This document shows positions 17,433 through 26,424 of a stretch of 64,000 nt of DNA, piece after piece. The notes under the pieces are model-generated. The model was not told where the DNA came from and did no database searches. It was given only the letters and a program-made list of their open reading frames with translations. The position numbers and the translations under genes are program-made. Position 1 is the stretch's first letter, and every line of letters starts with the position of its first letter. This DNA comes from Bremerella volcania. Lineage in GTDB: Bacteria; Planctomycetota; Planctomycetia; Pirellulales; Pirellulaceae. The stretch covers positions 2,852,001 through 2,916,000 of the forward strand of contig NZ_CP036289.1 in the NCBI RefSeq assembly GCF_007748115.1, given 5' to 3'.

Positions 17433-17801
17433 AGGGGGTGTTGGGTGTGGCTCGATAAGGTTGCAGGCGGAATTTTTGGAGGGGACAGTTATTCAACACA
17501 TCATGGATCGAATCCCTAGTCAGCCTGTCTGATCCAAACAAATCTATCGATCATCTTTCCAAAGCGGCGAGCACAAGGGAATGCCTCCAGCGAACCTGTT
17601 ACAGAGAGATTTAGCGGTGAATAGGAGCTTGAGCAACAGGCCCAGGCAGCCGCCGTCAGGCGTACCGGTGTTCAAGCCGTGGAAGCTTGCTCAACCGGCA
17701 AGCTGGTTGCCATACAAGCCGCCTGAACCAGCGAAGATGATGAGGCGGAAGCCTGACCAAGCAAGCTCACACGGAGGCATTGGAAAATCACTTGGAAATC
17801 G
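17433..17801. other. intergenic region, no supported gene
   Basis: About 370 bp upstream of the SRP promoter and downstream of the hypothetical gene at 17802. An open frame at 17581-17889 has basic, low-complexity composition and overlaps the neighbouring gene end, so I do not call it. Short GCTTGCT/AGCAAGC-type inverted motifs occur around 17690-17765. Confidence 0.45.
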
Positions 17802-18239
17802 TCAAGTGAAGTATTCCACGTTGTCGTCGGGATTAGCGACACTGATACGGAAGCCGTCTGCGAGACTATATCTGCTTAGTGCCTGCTGAACCGACGCCGA
17901 TGCCATTGCCGATGCACAGCATTGAAATAGCAATTGCGCATCTTGGATTTCGTCGTAGATGGCCTTCATTTCTGTCAAGATGGAATTCACATCCCAGTCG
18001 TCAAGATTCGCTCCAAAGTCATAGTGCTTCCATGCTGCCATTTCGGTTAGATCATCTAGCAACGGGTCCGTTGCAACCTCTGATTCCGTAAGTATTGCCA
18101 GTGCAAGAAATCCGTTCCACGGATGAAAATCCAACGCCACAATCTTGATCGATTCGCCCGGCACCGAATGATACGCATTCAGTGTCTTCGCAATAATCGA
18201 AGTCAGTTCGTCAGTAATTGACTCAAGCGTAGAACTCAT
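17802..18239 (-). CDS. hypothetical protein, acidic, DUF4303-like size
   Basis: The product has 145 residues from the ATG at 18239 (GGAGA 9 nt upstream). It is acidic and cytoplasmic, with strand-like IKIVALDFHPWNGFLALAIL and a C-terminal helical region. Size and composition resemble small immunity-type or DUF4303-like proteins, but no diagnostic motif is visible, so the function is unknown. It stands alone downstream of the kinase gene on the same strand with about 270 bp between them. Confidence 0.65.
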   Translation of the reverse strand: MSSTLESITDELTSIIAKTLNAYHSVPGESIKIVALDFHPWNGFLALAILTESEVATDPLLDDLTEMAAWKHYDFGANLDDWDVNSILTEMKAIYDEIQDAQLLFQCCASAMASASVQQALSRYSLADGFRISVANPDDNVEYFT

Positions 18240-18403
18240 CTTGAAGGTCTCCAATCCGGATCGTTTGACTGCAAGGAAAAAGAGCTGGGGCAATGAAATC
18301 GGAAGGGCTATTTCGCTTCACTGTCCCAGTTTTTTGGCGTCCATTTCGGCGAAATTCTTTGAAGACCTTGGCCGGCCGGCACTGGCGAATGATTGGCCCT
18401 TAG

Positions 18404-18433
18404 TGTGCCACTGGCCGGAGGCCATTGGCACAC
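18404..18433. repeat. GTGTGCCACTGGCC palindrome
   Basis: GTGTGCCACTGGCC-GGAG-GCCATTGGCACAC, a near-perfect hairpin of the family seen at 17036-17130 and 21084-21110. Confidence 0.7.
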
Positions 18434-18507
18434 GGAAGGCTTCCGTTCGCTTGTGCCATCCAGCCCGATGGTAGCACGCCGGTCTCGACATTGGAGACGG
18501 TACTTTG

Positions 18508-19944
18508 TCATGACGATTTAGACTCGACTTCGATTCGGCAGCGAATCGACGAGAACCCGGCGTCGAGCCAGACAATGACTTCGTCACCAAGTCCCTCGCC
18601 GGCCTTGATCGGGAATCGGAACTCCATCTTCGATCCGAAGCCGCCAATGCGGACAAGACCATCGTCCAAATAGAGTCTCTCGGCAAACATGCGGCTATTA
18701 TCCAGACGAATCGTGTGCCCCTTGTAGGTCGCTTCATAAACCTGGTGACGTTTGATTCGAATCGAATAGCCAATCATCGCAATGGAAGCTACTAGTCCGA
18801 CGTGCCCCGCCCAAAGTGACACGTTCCAGTAGAGCAAGAAGGTTGCCAAGGGGAGAACGCTAAAGCCAAGGATTGTTGTCACGCTATGCAGACGGCGATA
18901 GTACGACTCGGTCACGTCAAGCAGCTTGTGCAAACGCATCGGCGTTGAGTCTTTATTATCCTCGCTGGGGACGGCTTGAGGCGAGTCCCTCAGGCTCTCG
19001 ATCGCCGTCTTGATCTCGCTGGCTTGTTGATATCGCCGTTCCGGTTCCGATTCAAGCGTCCGCAGCACGACTTCATCCAGACGTACATCTACCGCAACTT
19101 TTTTCGACGGCGGCTGGAACCAGCCTGTCGGCGCTTCGCCGGTGAGCAATTCGTAAAATACCACGCCCAACGAGTAAATGTCGGCTCGATGGTCGACCGA
19201 CTTGCTCTTAGCCATTTGCTCTGGGGCCATGTATTTGAACGTGCCCATGACTTGTTGCGTCTTGGTGAAGTCGATCTCACTTGCGGTCGACGCATCATGA
19301 TTCATGATCTTTGCCAAGCCGAAGTCAGCAATTTTTACCTGGCCGTCACGATCGACGAGAATATTTTCTGGCTTGATGTCACGATGAACGACTCCTCGGC
19401 TATGTGCGAACTGCAAGGCATCGCAAATGACGGGAATCATCTGAAGTGCATCGTCCGGGGAAATCGATCTTGAGGCGATCATGTCCCGCAAGGTGACCCC
19501 GTCGACGTATTCCATGACGAGGTAACAAACCTTTTCGACCTGGCCGAAGTCGAACACGGAGACGATGTTGGGATGGTGCAGCTTGGCTAAGGTTTGTGCT
19601 TCGCGCTGAAACCTCTCTTCAAGCCGACTAGCTAACTGAATCACAGGCGGAAGGATTTTGACGGCCACCTTCCGATCGAGGACGATTTGGCGACCAAGAT
19701 AGACGGCTCCCATCCCGCCATGTCCGATCAACTTGATGATTTCGATACCAGGCAGCAGTTGATTCAGTTCTTCGGCACTGGGTGGGGTGAAGTGAGAAGA
19801 CGAGGCCGATTCCGTCGTCGTTTTCTCGAATTCTACCTGGGGCTGTGCTTGGGCTTCGCGAGCGAGACATTGAGGACAGAATGAAAATTGGGCCCCAGTT
19901 GAAAGAGGCGTGCCACAAGTTTGGCAGATGGCGGTCGAGGTCAT
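18508..19944 (-). CDS. zinc-ribbon Ser/Thr protein kinase, membrane-anchored
   Basis: The product has 478 residues (ATG at 19944, GGAAA upstream). Residues 1-30 form a zinc ribbon (CQTCG…CPQC). Residues 65-330 are a Hanks-type kinase: GHGGMGAVYLG loop, VAVKIL, HRDIKPEN, DFGLAK, APEQ. Around residues 355-400 two hydrophobic segments (ILGFSVLPLATFLLYW; LVASIAMIGYSI) form a membrane hairpin, followed by a ~75-residue β-rich tail. It lies 156 bp after an ECF sigma factor on the same strand, the usual planctomycete kinase/sigma pairing, so it probably modulates that sigma factor. Confidence 0.93.
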   Translation of the reverse strand: MTSTAICQTCGTPLSTGAQFSFCPQCLAREAQAQPQVEFEKTTTESASSSHFTPPSAEELNQLLPGIEIIKLIGHGGMGAVYLGRQIVLDRKVAVKILPPVIQLASRLEERFQREAQTLAKLHHPNIVSVFDFGQVEKVCYLVMEYVDGVTLRDMIASRSISPDDALQMIPVICDALQFAHSRGVVHRDIKPENILVDRDGQVKIADFGLAKIMNHDASTASEIDFTKTQQVMGTFKYMAPEQMAKSKSVDHRADIYSLGVVFYELLTGEAPTGWFQPPSKKVAVDVRLDEVVLRTLESEPERRYQQASEIKTAIESLRDSPQAVPSEDNKDSTPMRLHKLLDVTESYYRRLHSVTTILGFSVLPLATFLLYWNVSLWAGHVGLVASIAMIGYSIRIKRHQVYEATYKGHTIRLDNSRMFAERLYLDDGLVRIGGFGSKMEFRFPIKAGEGLGDEVIVWLDAGFSSIRCRIEVESKSS

Positions 19945-20100
19945 CGGTTGATTTCCGTGATGTTTGGTAGGTGTTCCCCTATTAGATACCGGGTTTTATC
20001 CGAGTTGTGACCAAGATTCTGCCTGGAAATGAAAGAGCTGCATTAATCAAGATGAAAACAGCCCCATCCCCCTTTAGTGCCAGCCCCGATGGATCGACAT

Positions 20101-20829
20101 TTATCGAGCAAATCGGCCAATAATCCAGCAAATCTCCTCTTCAATGTCGTCCGTTTCTGAGAGTGTGCTCGAGATTTCCTCACGTAGCAGTTGGCCGTAG
20201 CGTTGGCGAAAACGGGACGCAGCTTTCCTCGCCGCAGCCGCGTCGATTTCCAGGGCATTCGAGATCGCAGCGTAATCCAGAGGACACGATTGAAGAATCG
20301 GCATGAGGAGTTCGAATCGCTGCAACTGCTGCTTCTGGGCGTATTCATCTCTCAACCGATCGATCGCCGTTTCTAGCAGGGTGATTGCCCACGCGCGATC
20401 GAACTCTTCTTCCGGGCTAGAAGTGGTAGTTCGGTTTCGGCAATACAAGTCTTCGGCAACAAGCATGTCGATTGGCAACGCCCGTTGCCCTCCACCCTGA
20501 CGCTGTGAACTCGCGGCCGCAAAGTGGCTGGCCATAAAATTCCGCACTGATGCTAAAACGTACGAACGAAATCGACCCTTGTCCGGGTCGGCCGCCCGAA
20601 ACATCCGCCTGGCAAGGACTTTCTCAAAAAAAGCCTGCGTCAAATCTTCGGCTTGGTAAGGATCTGAACAACGACGCCGAATGAACGCATACACCGGGTA
20701 CCAGTATTTTTCACAGATCACACCGATTGCAATAGAGAAATCGTCTTGGCTCAGCATGCCGATATCGCTCCAATTCGTCGTTGGAAACGACGAACGGTTG
20801 TGCAGCGAATCTTTACTTTTTTTTGGCAT
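20101..20829 (-). CDS. ECF-type RNA polymerase sigma factor (kinase-associated)
   Basis: The product has 242 residues. It starts with the family-typical FPTTNWSDI, followed by sigma region 2 (YWYPVYAFIRRRCSDPYQAEDLTQAFFEKVL) and a helical region 4-like C-terminus (DYAAISNALEIDAAAARKAASRFRQRY). The class is known from Planctomycetes and lies next to Ser/Thr kinases rather than anti-sigma factors, as here. The C-terminal acidic tail may be regulatory. Confidence 0.9.
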   Translation of the reverse strand: MPKKSKDSLHNRSSFPTTNWSDIGMLSQDDFSIAIGVICEKYWYPVYAFIRRRCSDPYQAEDLTQAFFEKVLARRMFRAADPDKGRFRSYVLASVRNFMASHFAAASSQRQGGGQRALPIDMLVAEDLYCRNRTTTSSPEEEFDRAWAITLLETAIDRLRDEYAQKQQLQRFELLMPILQSCPLDYAAISNALEIDAAAARKAASRFRQRYGQLLREEISSTLSETDDIEEEICWIIGRFAR

Positions 20830-21188
20830 GGTAGGGCCGGCCAGGACAGGTTGAAGAATGAGCGGACTCTCGGATCCTGGGAGCGATTATAGCTAAAGGT
20901 GTCTTTGGGTTCATCCAATGTTGATAGGGCAGATGCCGTTCTTCTTTGGTTATGAGCCTCAAGTTCCTGGCATTTCGTTCAGGCCATAAGCTACCATAGT
21001 GGCAGGTCACGGTCGAAGCTTGATCCCGCGTGATTTGCTCCCTTGGTATTCCAGCGACAAATGATCGGGGATAGAGCCCGCATTGCACTGGCCGGCGGCC
21101 AGTGGCACACGAGAAACGAATCTCGTCGGTGCCACCTTACCGGCATTTGGGTTAGCCTTCGTTTTGCCTACGCTGCTATACTTGCGCT
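20830..21188. other. intergenic region with a palindromic repeat
   Basis: About 360 bp between the sigma-factor start and a small plus-strand reading frame. Apart from the palindrome at 21084-21110 nothing is recognised. An open minus-strand frame over 20813-21088 has no coding character. Confidence 0.4.
21084..21110. repeat. TGCACTGGCCGG palindrome
   Basis: TGCACTGGCC-GGC-GGCCAGTGGCA followed by CAC; third member of the GTGCCACTGGCC family in the window. Confidence 0.65.
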
Positions 21189-21332
21189 ATGAACCCATGG
21201 CTTCGCTTCGAACGGATTGTTCCCCTGCTTCTCATCATTCTGTTTCTCTGTCCGTTTCTGTTCGGCTGGATCACGCCGACCGAATACTTCACGACGTTGC
21301 GACAGTTTATTTACGAGCGTATTCTCTTGTGA
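21189..21332 (+). CDS. putative 47-residue single-pass membrane protein
   Basis: ATG at 21189 to TGA at 21330-21332. The peptide begins MNPWLRFERIVP, has one hydrophobic segment (LLLIILFLCPFLFGWI, residues 13-28) and ends in a charged helix (YFTTLRQFIYERILL). No good ribosome site is seen. The clean membrane-protein layout favours a real gene over chance. Function unknown; convergent with the MFS gene. Confidence 0.4.
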   Translation: MNPWLRFERIVPLLLIILFLCPFLFGWITPTEYFTTLRQFIYERILL

Positions 21333-21431
21333 CGACGGCATGAGTTTTCTGTGACGTTTCGGCACTTGCCGATAGCGATCGCGTCGGCCAAGTGACCGCG
21401 GCGCTGCGTGCCGGTTGAATGGGGCTTTGGG

Positions 21432-22709
21432 CTAATCTGTCGGAAGGTCTTGGTCGTGGGTCTCTGGCAGGAACAGGAGGAAGCAGAGTCCCAGCAGGAA
21501 GAAGCAGCCTAGAAAGCTGACGGCGGTGCGGAGATCGAATTCCGCTTTCAACCATGCACTGAGCCAAATCAGCACCGGCGCGGCGAGTAGTCTTCCGACG
21601 TTGAAGCAGAACCCGGAACCGGTTGCGCGAAGATGCGTTGGGAACAACGTGGGGAAGTAGACGGCGTAGCCTGCGTGAATGCCTTGGGCGAAGAAGGCGA
21701 ACAGTGGGAGCAGGAACAGCAACAGCCCGTAGCTTCCCACGTAGGACGGCGCCCAGCAGACTATGGGAGTCAGCACGAACGCGGCGAGGTGCATCAGCGT
21801 GAATGTCTTGCGGCATCCGAGCCGCGCGCTCAATGGACCGAAGGCCAGCATGCCGAGGCCTGCTCCGGCGGTTTGAATGAAGCCGAAGGCAATCTTCGAT
21901 TTGCTTGACCAGTTCTCATCGCCGGCACGCTTGAGGAAGTCGGCCGCGATGTCTTGACCCGCCACGACGACGCCCCAAAACGTGGCCAGGCCGACCATCG
22001 CCAGCAGTGCCCCCATGACCGCATGAAACCGCCAGCGAGGCGTACCCAGCAGTTCGAGAAAGCTGCCCATGCGTTTCGCTTTGGTTTCGCGGGCCGCTTG
22101 CCACGATTCGGGTTCCTTGATGCACATGCGAACCCACAGCACCAGCAGCGCCGGCAGCACGCCGATCAGGTAGGCGTAGCGCCACTCGCTTCCGACCAGC
22201 AAGCCGGCTGCCGCCGCCAGCCAGAGGCCTCCGACGCTGGTTGCATGAAAGATACCTCCGGCGCGCTCGCGTGCTTCCTTGGGGAATACTTCCGCGACCA
22301 GGGCGGCGCCAACGGCCCATTCTCCGCCGACTCCCATCGCCACCAGAAAACGGAGCGCGCCCACCTGCCAGATCTCGCCGGCGAAGGCCGTCAACCCGGA
22401 GAACACGGAATAGAACAAGATGGTCAGGGCCATGACGGGGTTTCTTCCCCAGCGATCGGCCAACGAGCTGAAGAGCAGCCCGCCGAAGGTTCCGCCGACC
22501 AGAAAGATTCCCAGGAATCGTTCCCCCCAGATGCGTACCAGCGGATCTTCAAGATCGGTACCCAGCACATCGGGAAGCATGTCGCCTCGGGTCAGGTTAT
22601 AAATCTGCCCTTCGAATGCATCGAACATCCAGCCGAGCGATGCCACCACAAGGACCAGCCACTGGTAACGCGTGACATTGGAATACCAGGCGGTTTGTTT
22701 TTCTGACAT
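21432..22709 (-). CDS. MFS transporter, sugar-acid/aromatic-acid symporter type
   Basis: The product has 425 residues with about 12 hydrophobic segments. MFS signature motifs are visible: SSLADRWGRNP in the first intracellular loop, GVGGEWAVGAALVAEVFPKEAR and RAGGIFHATSVGG. The pattern matches the sialate/aromatic acid:H+ symporter group. It is the last gene of a ROK regulator - LLM monooxygenase - MFS operon (65 bp after the monooxygenase) and probably imports the substrate of that pathway. The substrate is not determined by sequence. Confidence 0.9.
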   Translation of the reverse strand: MSEKQTAWYSNVTRYQWLVLVVASLGWMFDAFEGQIYNLTRGDMLPDVLGTDLEDPLVRIWGERFLGIFLVGGTFGGLLFSSLADRWGRNPVMALTILFYSVFSGLTAFAGEIWQVGALRFLVAMGVGGEWAVGAALVAEVFPKEARERAGGIFHATSVGGLWLAAAAGLLVGSEWRYAYLIGVLPALLVLWVRMCIKEPESWQAARETKAKRMGSFLELLGTPRWRFHAVMGALLAMVGLATFWGVVVAGQDIAADFLKRAGDENWSSKSKIAFGFIQTAGAGLGMLAFGPLSARLGCRKTFTLMHLAAFVLTPIVCWAPSYVGSYGLLLFLLPLFAFFAQGIHAGYAVYFPTLFPTHLRATGSGFCFNVGRLLAAPVLIWLSAWLKAEFDLRTAVSFLGCFFLLGLCFLLFLPETHDQDLPTD

Positions 22710-22774
22710 GGTTGGTGATTTCTACGGGCAGGTTTGATGAGAGGTGATCGATGGGCTACGGCTTGTCGCTGCTT

Positions 22775-23926
22775 TCAAACGCGTATGCCGGTCGTCAGCG
22801 GTGTGACTGGATCTGGCACCAGGCGGTTTTGAACTCGATTCAAATAGCAGGTCGGAAGTTTGGGCAGGACGTACTTGGCGAACAGTTGGCATTCATCCAG
22901 GTGCGGGTAGCCACTGAGGATGAAAGCACGGATTCCCATATCCATGTAACGATTCAGCTTGGCAAGGACTTGGTCCGGGTCACCGACGATCGCGCTTCCA
23001 CAACCGCTGCGAGCCAGCCCGATTCCGCCCCAGAGATGGTCTTCCAGGTACAGGCTGTCACTCTTGGCTCGCAGCTCGTCCTGTCGCAATACGCCGACGC
23101 TTTGGGCATCCATCGAGCGATGCTTGATTTCGTTTCCCTTTTCCAGATCGAGTTTGCTGATCAGGCGCTCGGCGGCGGCCCGTGCTTCGGCTTCCGTCTC
23201 GCGAACGATGACATGGGCACGGAAGCCAAAGTCGATGGTGCGTTGATAGTCGGCTGCCTTTTGGCTCATCGTTTCGATCGTTTCGGCAAGTCCTGCTTCG
23301 GTATCAGGCCACATCAGGAAGACGTCGCAGTGCTTGGCGCACAGGTCCTGAGCCGGCGGCGAGAAACCGCCGAAGTACATCAGCGGCCCGCCATTTTGTT
23401 GATAGGGTTGAGCGCTGTCCGTATCAGGCAGGTCGATCTGGTAGTACTCCCCTTCCCACTTGAACGGTCCCTTGGTGCTCCAGAGCCCCTGCAGGATCTG
23501 AATGATTTCGCTTGAGCGACCGTAGCGGACTTTACCGTCTTCCTTCTGCCCCGGCATGTCGGATGAAATGATGTTGATGCAAAGTCTTCCTTGGGCGATG
23601 TGGTCAACCGTTGCCAGCGCGCGGGCCAGCATTGGCGGCCAGACTTCCCCCATGCGCAGCGCGACCAGTTGATTGATCTGCTTCGTCTGCGGAGCCATGG
23701 CGGACGCGAACGCGAGGGCATCCTGCCCGACGATCCAGCCGGAGGGGAGCAAGATGTTCTGATATCCGAGCGCGTCGGCTTGTCGGACGATCTCGCCGCA
23801 GTGCTGGTACGAGGAACGAAGCTTGCCGTCGGGAACACCAAGGTACTCGTAATCGTCGCCGCAGAGAGCGGAAAACCACGCGACTTCGCATTGACGTTGC
23901 TGGGTACGAATGGTGGGATGGCTCAT
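22775..23926 (-). CDS. SsuD-like FMNH2-dependent (LLM-class) monooxygenase
   Basis: The product has 383 residues (ATG at 23926 with GGAAA upstream; an in-frame TTG at 23938 is less likely). Luciferase-like TIM barrel of the alkanesulfonate monooxygenase group: [14 protein letters not shown] at the start, [34 protein letters not shown] and [21 protein letters not shown] near the end. The group cleaves C-S bonds of sulfonates using reduced flavin from a partner reductase; no flavin reductase is in the window. Neighbours (MFS, ROK, Gfo/Idh dehydrogenases) suggest use of an organosulfonate, possibly a sulfo-sugar. That substrate is inference. Confidence 0.9.
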   Translation of the reverse strand: MSHPTIRTQQRQCEVAWFSALCGDDYEYLGVPDGKLRSSYQHCGEIVRQADALGYQNILLPSGWIVGQDALAFASAMAPQTKQINQLVALRMGEVWPPMLARALATVDHIAQGRLCINIISSDMPGQKEDGKVRYGRSSEIIQILQGLWSTKGPFKWEGEYYQIDLPDTDSAQPYQQNGGPLMYFGGFSPPAQDLCAKHCDVFLMWPDTEAGLAETIETMSQKAADYQRTIDFGFRAHVIVRETEAEARAAAERLISKLDLEKGNEIKHRSMDAQSVGVLRQDELRAKSDSLYLEDHLWGGIGLARSGCGSAIVGDPDQVLAKLNRYMDMGIRAFILSGYPHLDECQLFAKYVLPKLPTCYLNRVQNRLVPDPVTPLTTGIRV

Positions 23927-23962
23927 CTTGTTTTCCAAGGTTATGAGGCTGGCGTCCAGCGG

Positions 23963-25117
23963 TTACGGAAAAACTTCTCGGTCAAGCGTCCAATGCCTGG
24001 CGGCCATGGCACCTGCCCCCAAGGCGCCAACGAACGGACCAAGCTCCGATCCGCACACATCCGGCAGCGACGCATTCACCTGGGGAAAGTGTTCTTTGAG
24101 TGATTCCTGGAGCGGCGTCATGAAGGCGTCTTCGATTTCGGCGAGTGGTCCGCAAACGATGATTCGTTTCGGATTGAGCAGCAGCGACATTTGTACCAGT
24201 GTTTTCCCCAGCGTTTCGGCCGCCTCGGACAAAACCTTGAGAACCAGCCGATCGTCGCGTTCGATCGCTTCGACGAGTCCTTCCCAAGTCACTCGATTGC
24301 GATACAGTTTCAACGAGGTTGGCTCCCCTTCTCGGATTCGCTTGGCAAGTTTCATCAGCAGGCTTCGCAGCGAAGCGGCCTTTTCGAGCGTCGTGCCCTT
24401 CCCCTTGCTGAACTGAACCGGCCAGTTGCCGATCTCGCCTGCCAGTCCGTCGGGCCCGCGAAACAACTCGCCATGGATCAAGATCCCCGCGCTGATTCCG
24501 GTGCGGTTGCCGACGCAAATCGCCGAGTCGAGATGTTTGGCCTTGCCAAAAGCCTGTTCGGCCAAGGCCATCGTACGGACGTTATTCTCGACTTGGATCG
24601 GCACGCCGAACCTCTCGCCGAACCGCCTAGCAAGCGGAATGTTCTTCCAGTCGCGAATGTACTGGTAGTGCAAAGAGGTTCCGGACGAGATATCGATGGC
24701 CCCCGGCGAGGCGATTCCAATTCCCAAAAGTGGTCGGTGCTCGTCGAGAACGTCCTCGATCGCCGACTCGATCTTTCGCAATACGTCTTCCGCCCGATCT
24801 TTCCTCTGGATCGTCAGCACGCGGTCCCGCAGGCGTCGCTGGGCGAAGTCGACGCACGCGGCGAAAATCTCGCGGGCATCCAGGTCGATCCCGACAAACT
24901 GGCCTGCTTCCGGATTGAGTTCCAGTACCTTGGGGGGCCTGCCGGAAGTGGACGTCTCGGCGACGCATTCGCGTAGCAAACCCCGCTCTAGCAAATCATC
25001 GACATGATTGCCCATGGTCGAAGGGGAAACTTCCAGACGCTTGGCGAGTTGGGCTCGCGACCGGGCCGAGCCTGTTTGAATCTGTCGGAGAACGTCCGTA
25101 TCAATTCGTGAAACCAA
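23963..25117 (-). CDS. ROK-family transcriptional regulator
   Basis: The product has 384 residues from a TTG at 25117 (weak ribosome site). Residues 1-60 are a winged helix-turn-helix (RAQLAKRLEVSPSTMGNHVDDLLERGLL). The rest is a ROK sugar-kinase fold: FVGIDLDAREIFA, GIGIASPGAID, VENNVRTMALAE. The canonical GHxxxxxxG.C.CG zinc/sugar motif is replaced by DGLAGEIGNWPV, with no zinc cysteines. It is probably a sugar-responsive repressor. It heads the operon with the LLM monooxygenase and MFS gene and is divergent from two oxidoreductases across a 220-bp gap holding a palindrome. Confidence 0.88.
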   Translation of the reverse strand: MVSRIDTDVLRQIQTGSARSRAQLAKRLEVSPSTMGNHVDDLLERGLLRECVAETSTSGRPPKVLELNPEAGQFVGIDLDAREIFAACVDFAQRRLRDRVLTIQRKDRAEDVLRKIESAIEDVLDEHRPLLGIGIASPGAIDISSGTSLHYQYIRDWKNIPLARRFGERFGVPIQVENNVRTMALAEQAFGKAKHLDSAICVGNRTGISAGILIHGELFRGPDGLAGEIGNWPVQFSKGKGTTLEKAASLRSLLMKLAKRIREGEPTSLKLYRNRVTWEGLVEAIERDDRLVLKVLSEAAETLGKTLVQMSLLLNPKRIIVCGPLAEIEDAFMTPLQESLKEHFPQVNASLPDVCGSELGPFVGALGAGAMAARHWTLDREVFP

Positions 25118-25212
25118 GAAAACGCTCGCTCGAAAAGGATCGACTGGGCGGTCAAATCGGATTTAATTCTAAAACGAATAAAGTGGTGCACAAGTCGTTG
25201 CATCCGCTGTGA

Positions 25213-25227
25213 TAGCTTTTTAAGCTA
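25213..25227. promoter_or_regulatory. candidate operator, TAGCTT-TTT-AAGCTA
   Basis: A perfect 15-nt palindrome in the 220-bp divergent region between the ROK regulator and the oxidoreductases. ROK regulators bind AT-rich palindromes, so it is a natural operator candidate for both transcripts. Inference only. Confidence 0.4.
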
Positions 25228-25337
25228 ATTTGTGCGAAATCGAAATAATATGCTTGCTCCGGGAGTTGCAAGCTGCCAATCTGTGCTTGCGCACCAGGTG
25301 CGCAAACTTCGAGAACGACTAAGCGAGACTGAACTGC

Positions 25338-26408
25338 ATGTCGGACGGCGGACTACGTTTTGGGTTGATCGGGTTTGGTGCTTGGGGAAAGCATCATGCG
25401 AATGCCATCCGGCAAACGGCGGGAGTTGAACTGGCCGCCATCGCCGCGCGCAGTGAAGCATCGGCCGCTGCCGCGAAGGATGCTTACCCAGACGCGGTGG
25501 TGTTTACCGATTATCGGCAGATGCTCGAGACGGTCGATCTCGACCTCGTGGATGTGGTCGTGCCGAGCCATTTGCACCACGAAATCGGAATGGCGGTTCT
25601 CGCTGCCGGCTGTCACTTGCTTCTTGAGAAACCGATGGGAACGTCCCTCGCTCAGTGTGACGATCTTTTGCGGCTCGCCCAAGAAAAGAACCTGCACCTT
25701 GCCATCGGGCATGAATTCAGGTTGTCGTCCCTCTGGGGAAAGGTGAAGTCGCTGATCGATGACGGCTATGTGGGGACTCCCCAGTACGCACTAGTCGAAC
25801 TGTCGCGAAATCCCTATCGCCAAGGCTCGGACGGATGGCGCTACGATATCGAGCGCGTCGGGAACTGGATACTGGAAGAGCCCATCCACTTTTTCGACCT
25901 TGCTCGGTGGTACCTGGGCGGAAATGGCGAGCCGCAGAGCGTGGTGGCATTAGCCAACTCTCGGCAGGTGGATCATCCGGAGCTGCAAGACAACTTCAGC
26001 GCGCTAGTAAACTTTGGCGGCGGCGCTTACGCGGTCGTATCCCAGACGCTGAGCGCTTTCGAGCACCATCAAACCGTGAAAGTCACGGGAACCAAAGGGG
26101 CCCTGTGGGCTTCCTGGAGCGGATCGCTCGACCGGACGCGGCATCCAACCTTTTCTTTGCGGGGATTCAACGGCGAAGCAGTCGAAGACATTCCCGTGGA
26201 AAAGATTACCGGCGAACTGTTTGAACTCGAGGATCAAATTGCGATGCTCGTCGACGTCCTGAAAAACGATCGCCCCCTGGCGTGTAACGCGGAAGATGGT
26301 CGCTGGTCGGTAATGCTTTGCCTGGCCGCGCAGGAATCGGTCGACAGCGGCAGGATCGTGCAGATTGATGAGTTCGCGAAGAGGGTCGGAAACCGACCGA
26401 TAAACTAG
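25338..26408 (+). CDS. Gfo/Idh/MocA-family NAD(P)-dependent oxidoreductase
   Basis: The product has 356 residues. Rossmann fold at the N-terminus (FGLIGFGAWGKHHANAI), EKPMG motif (around residue 96, catalytic Lys), and GNWILEEPIHFFDLARW, with the His/Asp region of the C-terminal domain. The family oxidises or epimerises sugars, inositols and derivatives. It is cytoplasmic, 16 bp before a Tat-exported paralogue family member, and divergent from the ROK operon. Confidence 0.92.
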   Translation: MSDGGLRFGLIGFGAWGKHHANAIRQTAGVELAAIAARSEASAAAAKDAYPDAVVFTDYRQMLETVDLDLVDVVVPSHLHHEIGMAVLAAGCHLLLEKPMGTSLAQCDDLLRLAQEKNLHLAIGHEFRLSSLWGKVKSLIDDGYVGTPQYALVELSRNPYRQGSDGWRYDIERVGNWILEEPIHFFDLARWYLGGNGEPQSVVALANSRQVDHPELQDNFSALVNFGGGAYAVVSQTLSAFEHHQTVKVTGTKGALWASWSGSLDRTRHPTFSLRGFNGEAVEDIPVEKITGELFELEDQIAMLVDVLKNDRPLACNAEDGRWSVMLCLAAQESVDSGRIVQIDEFAKRVGNRPIN

Positions 26409-26424
26409 AACGGAGGACAACCCC

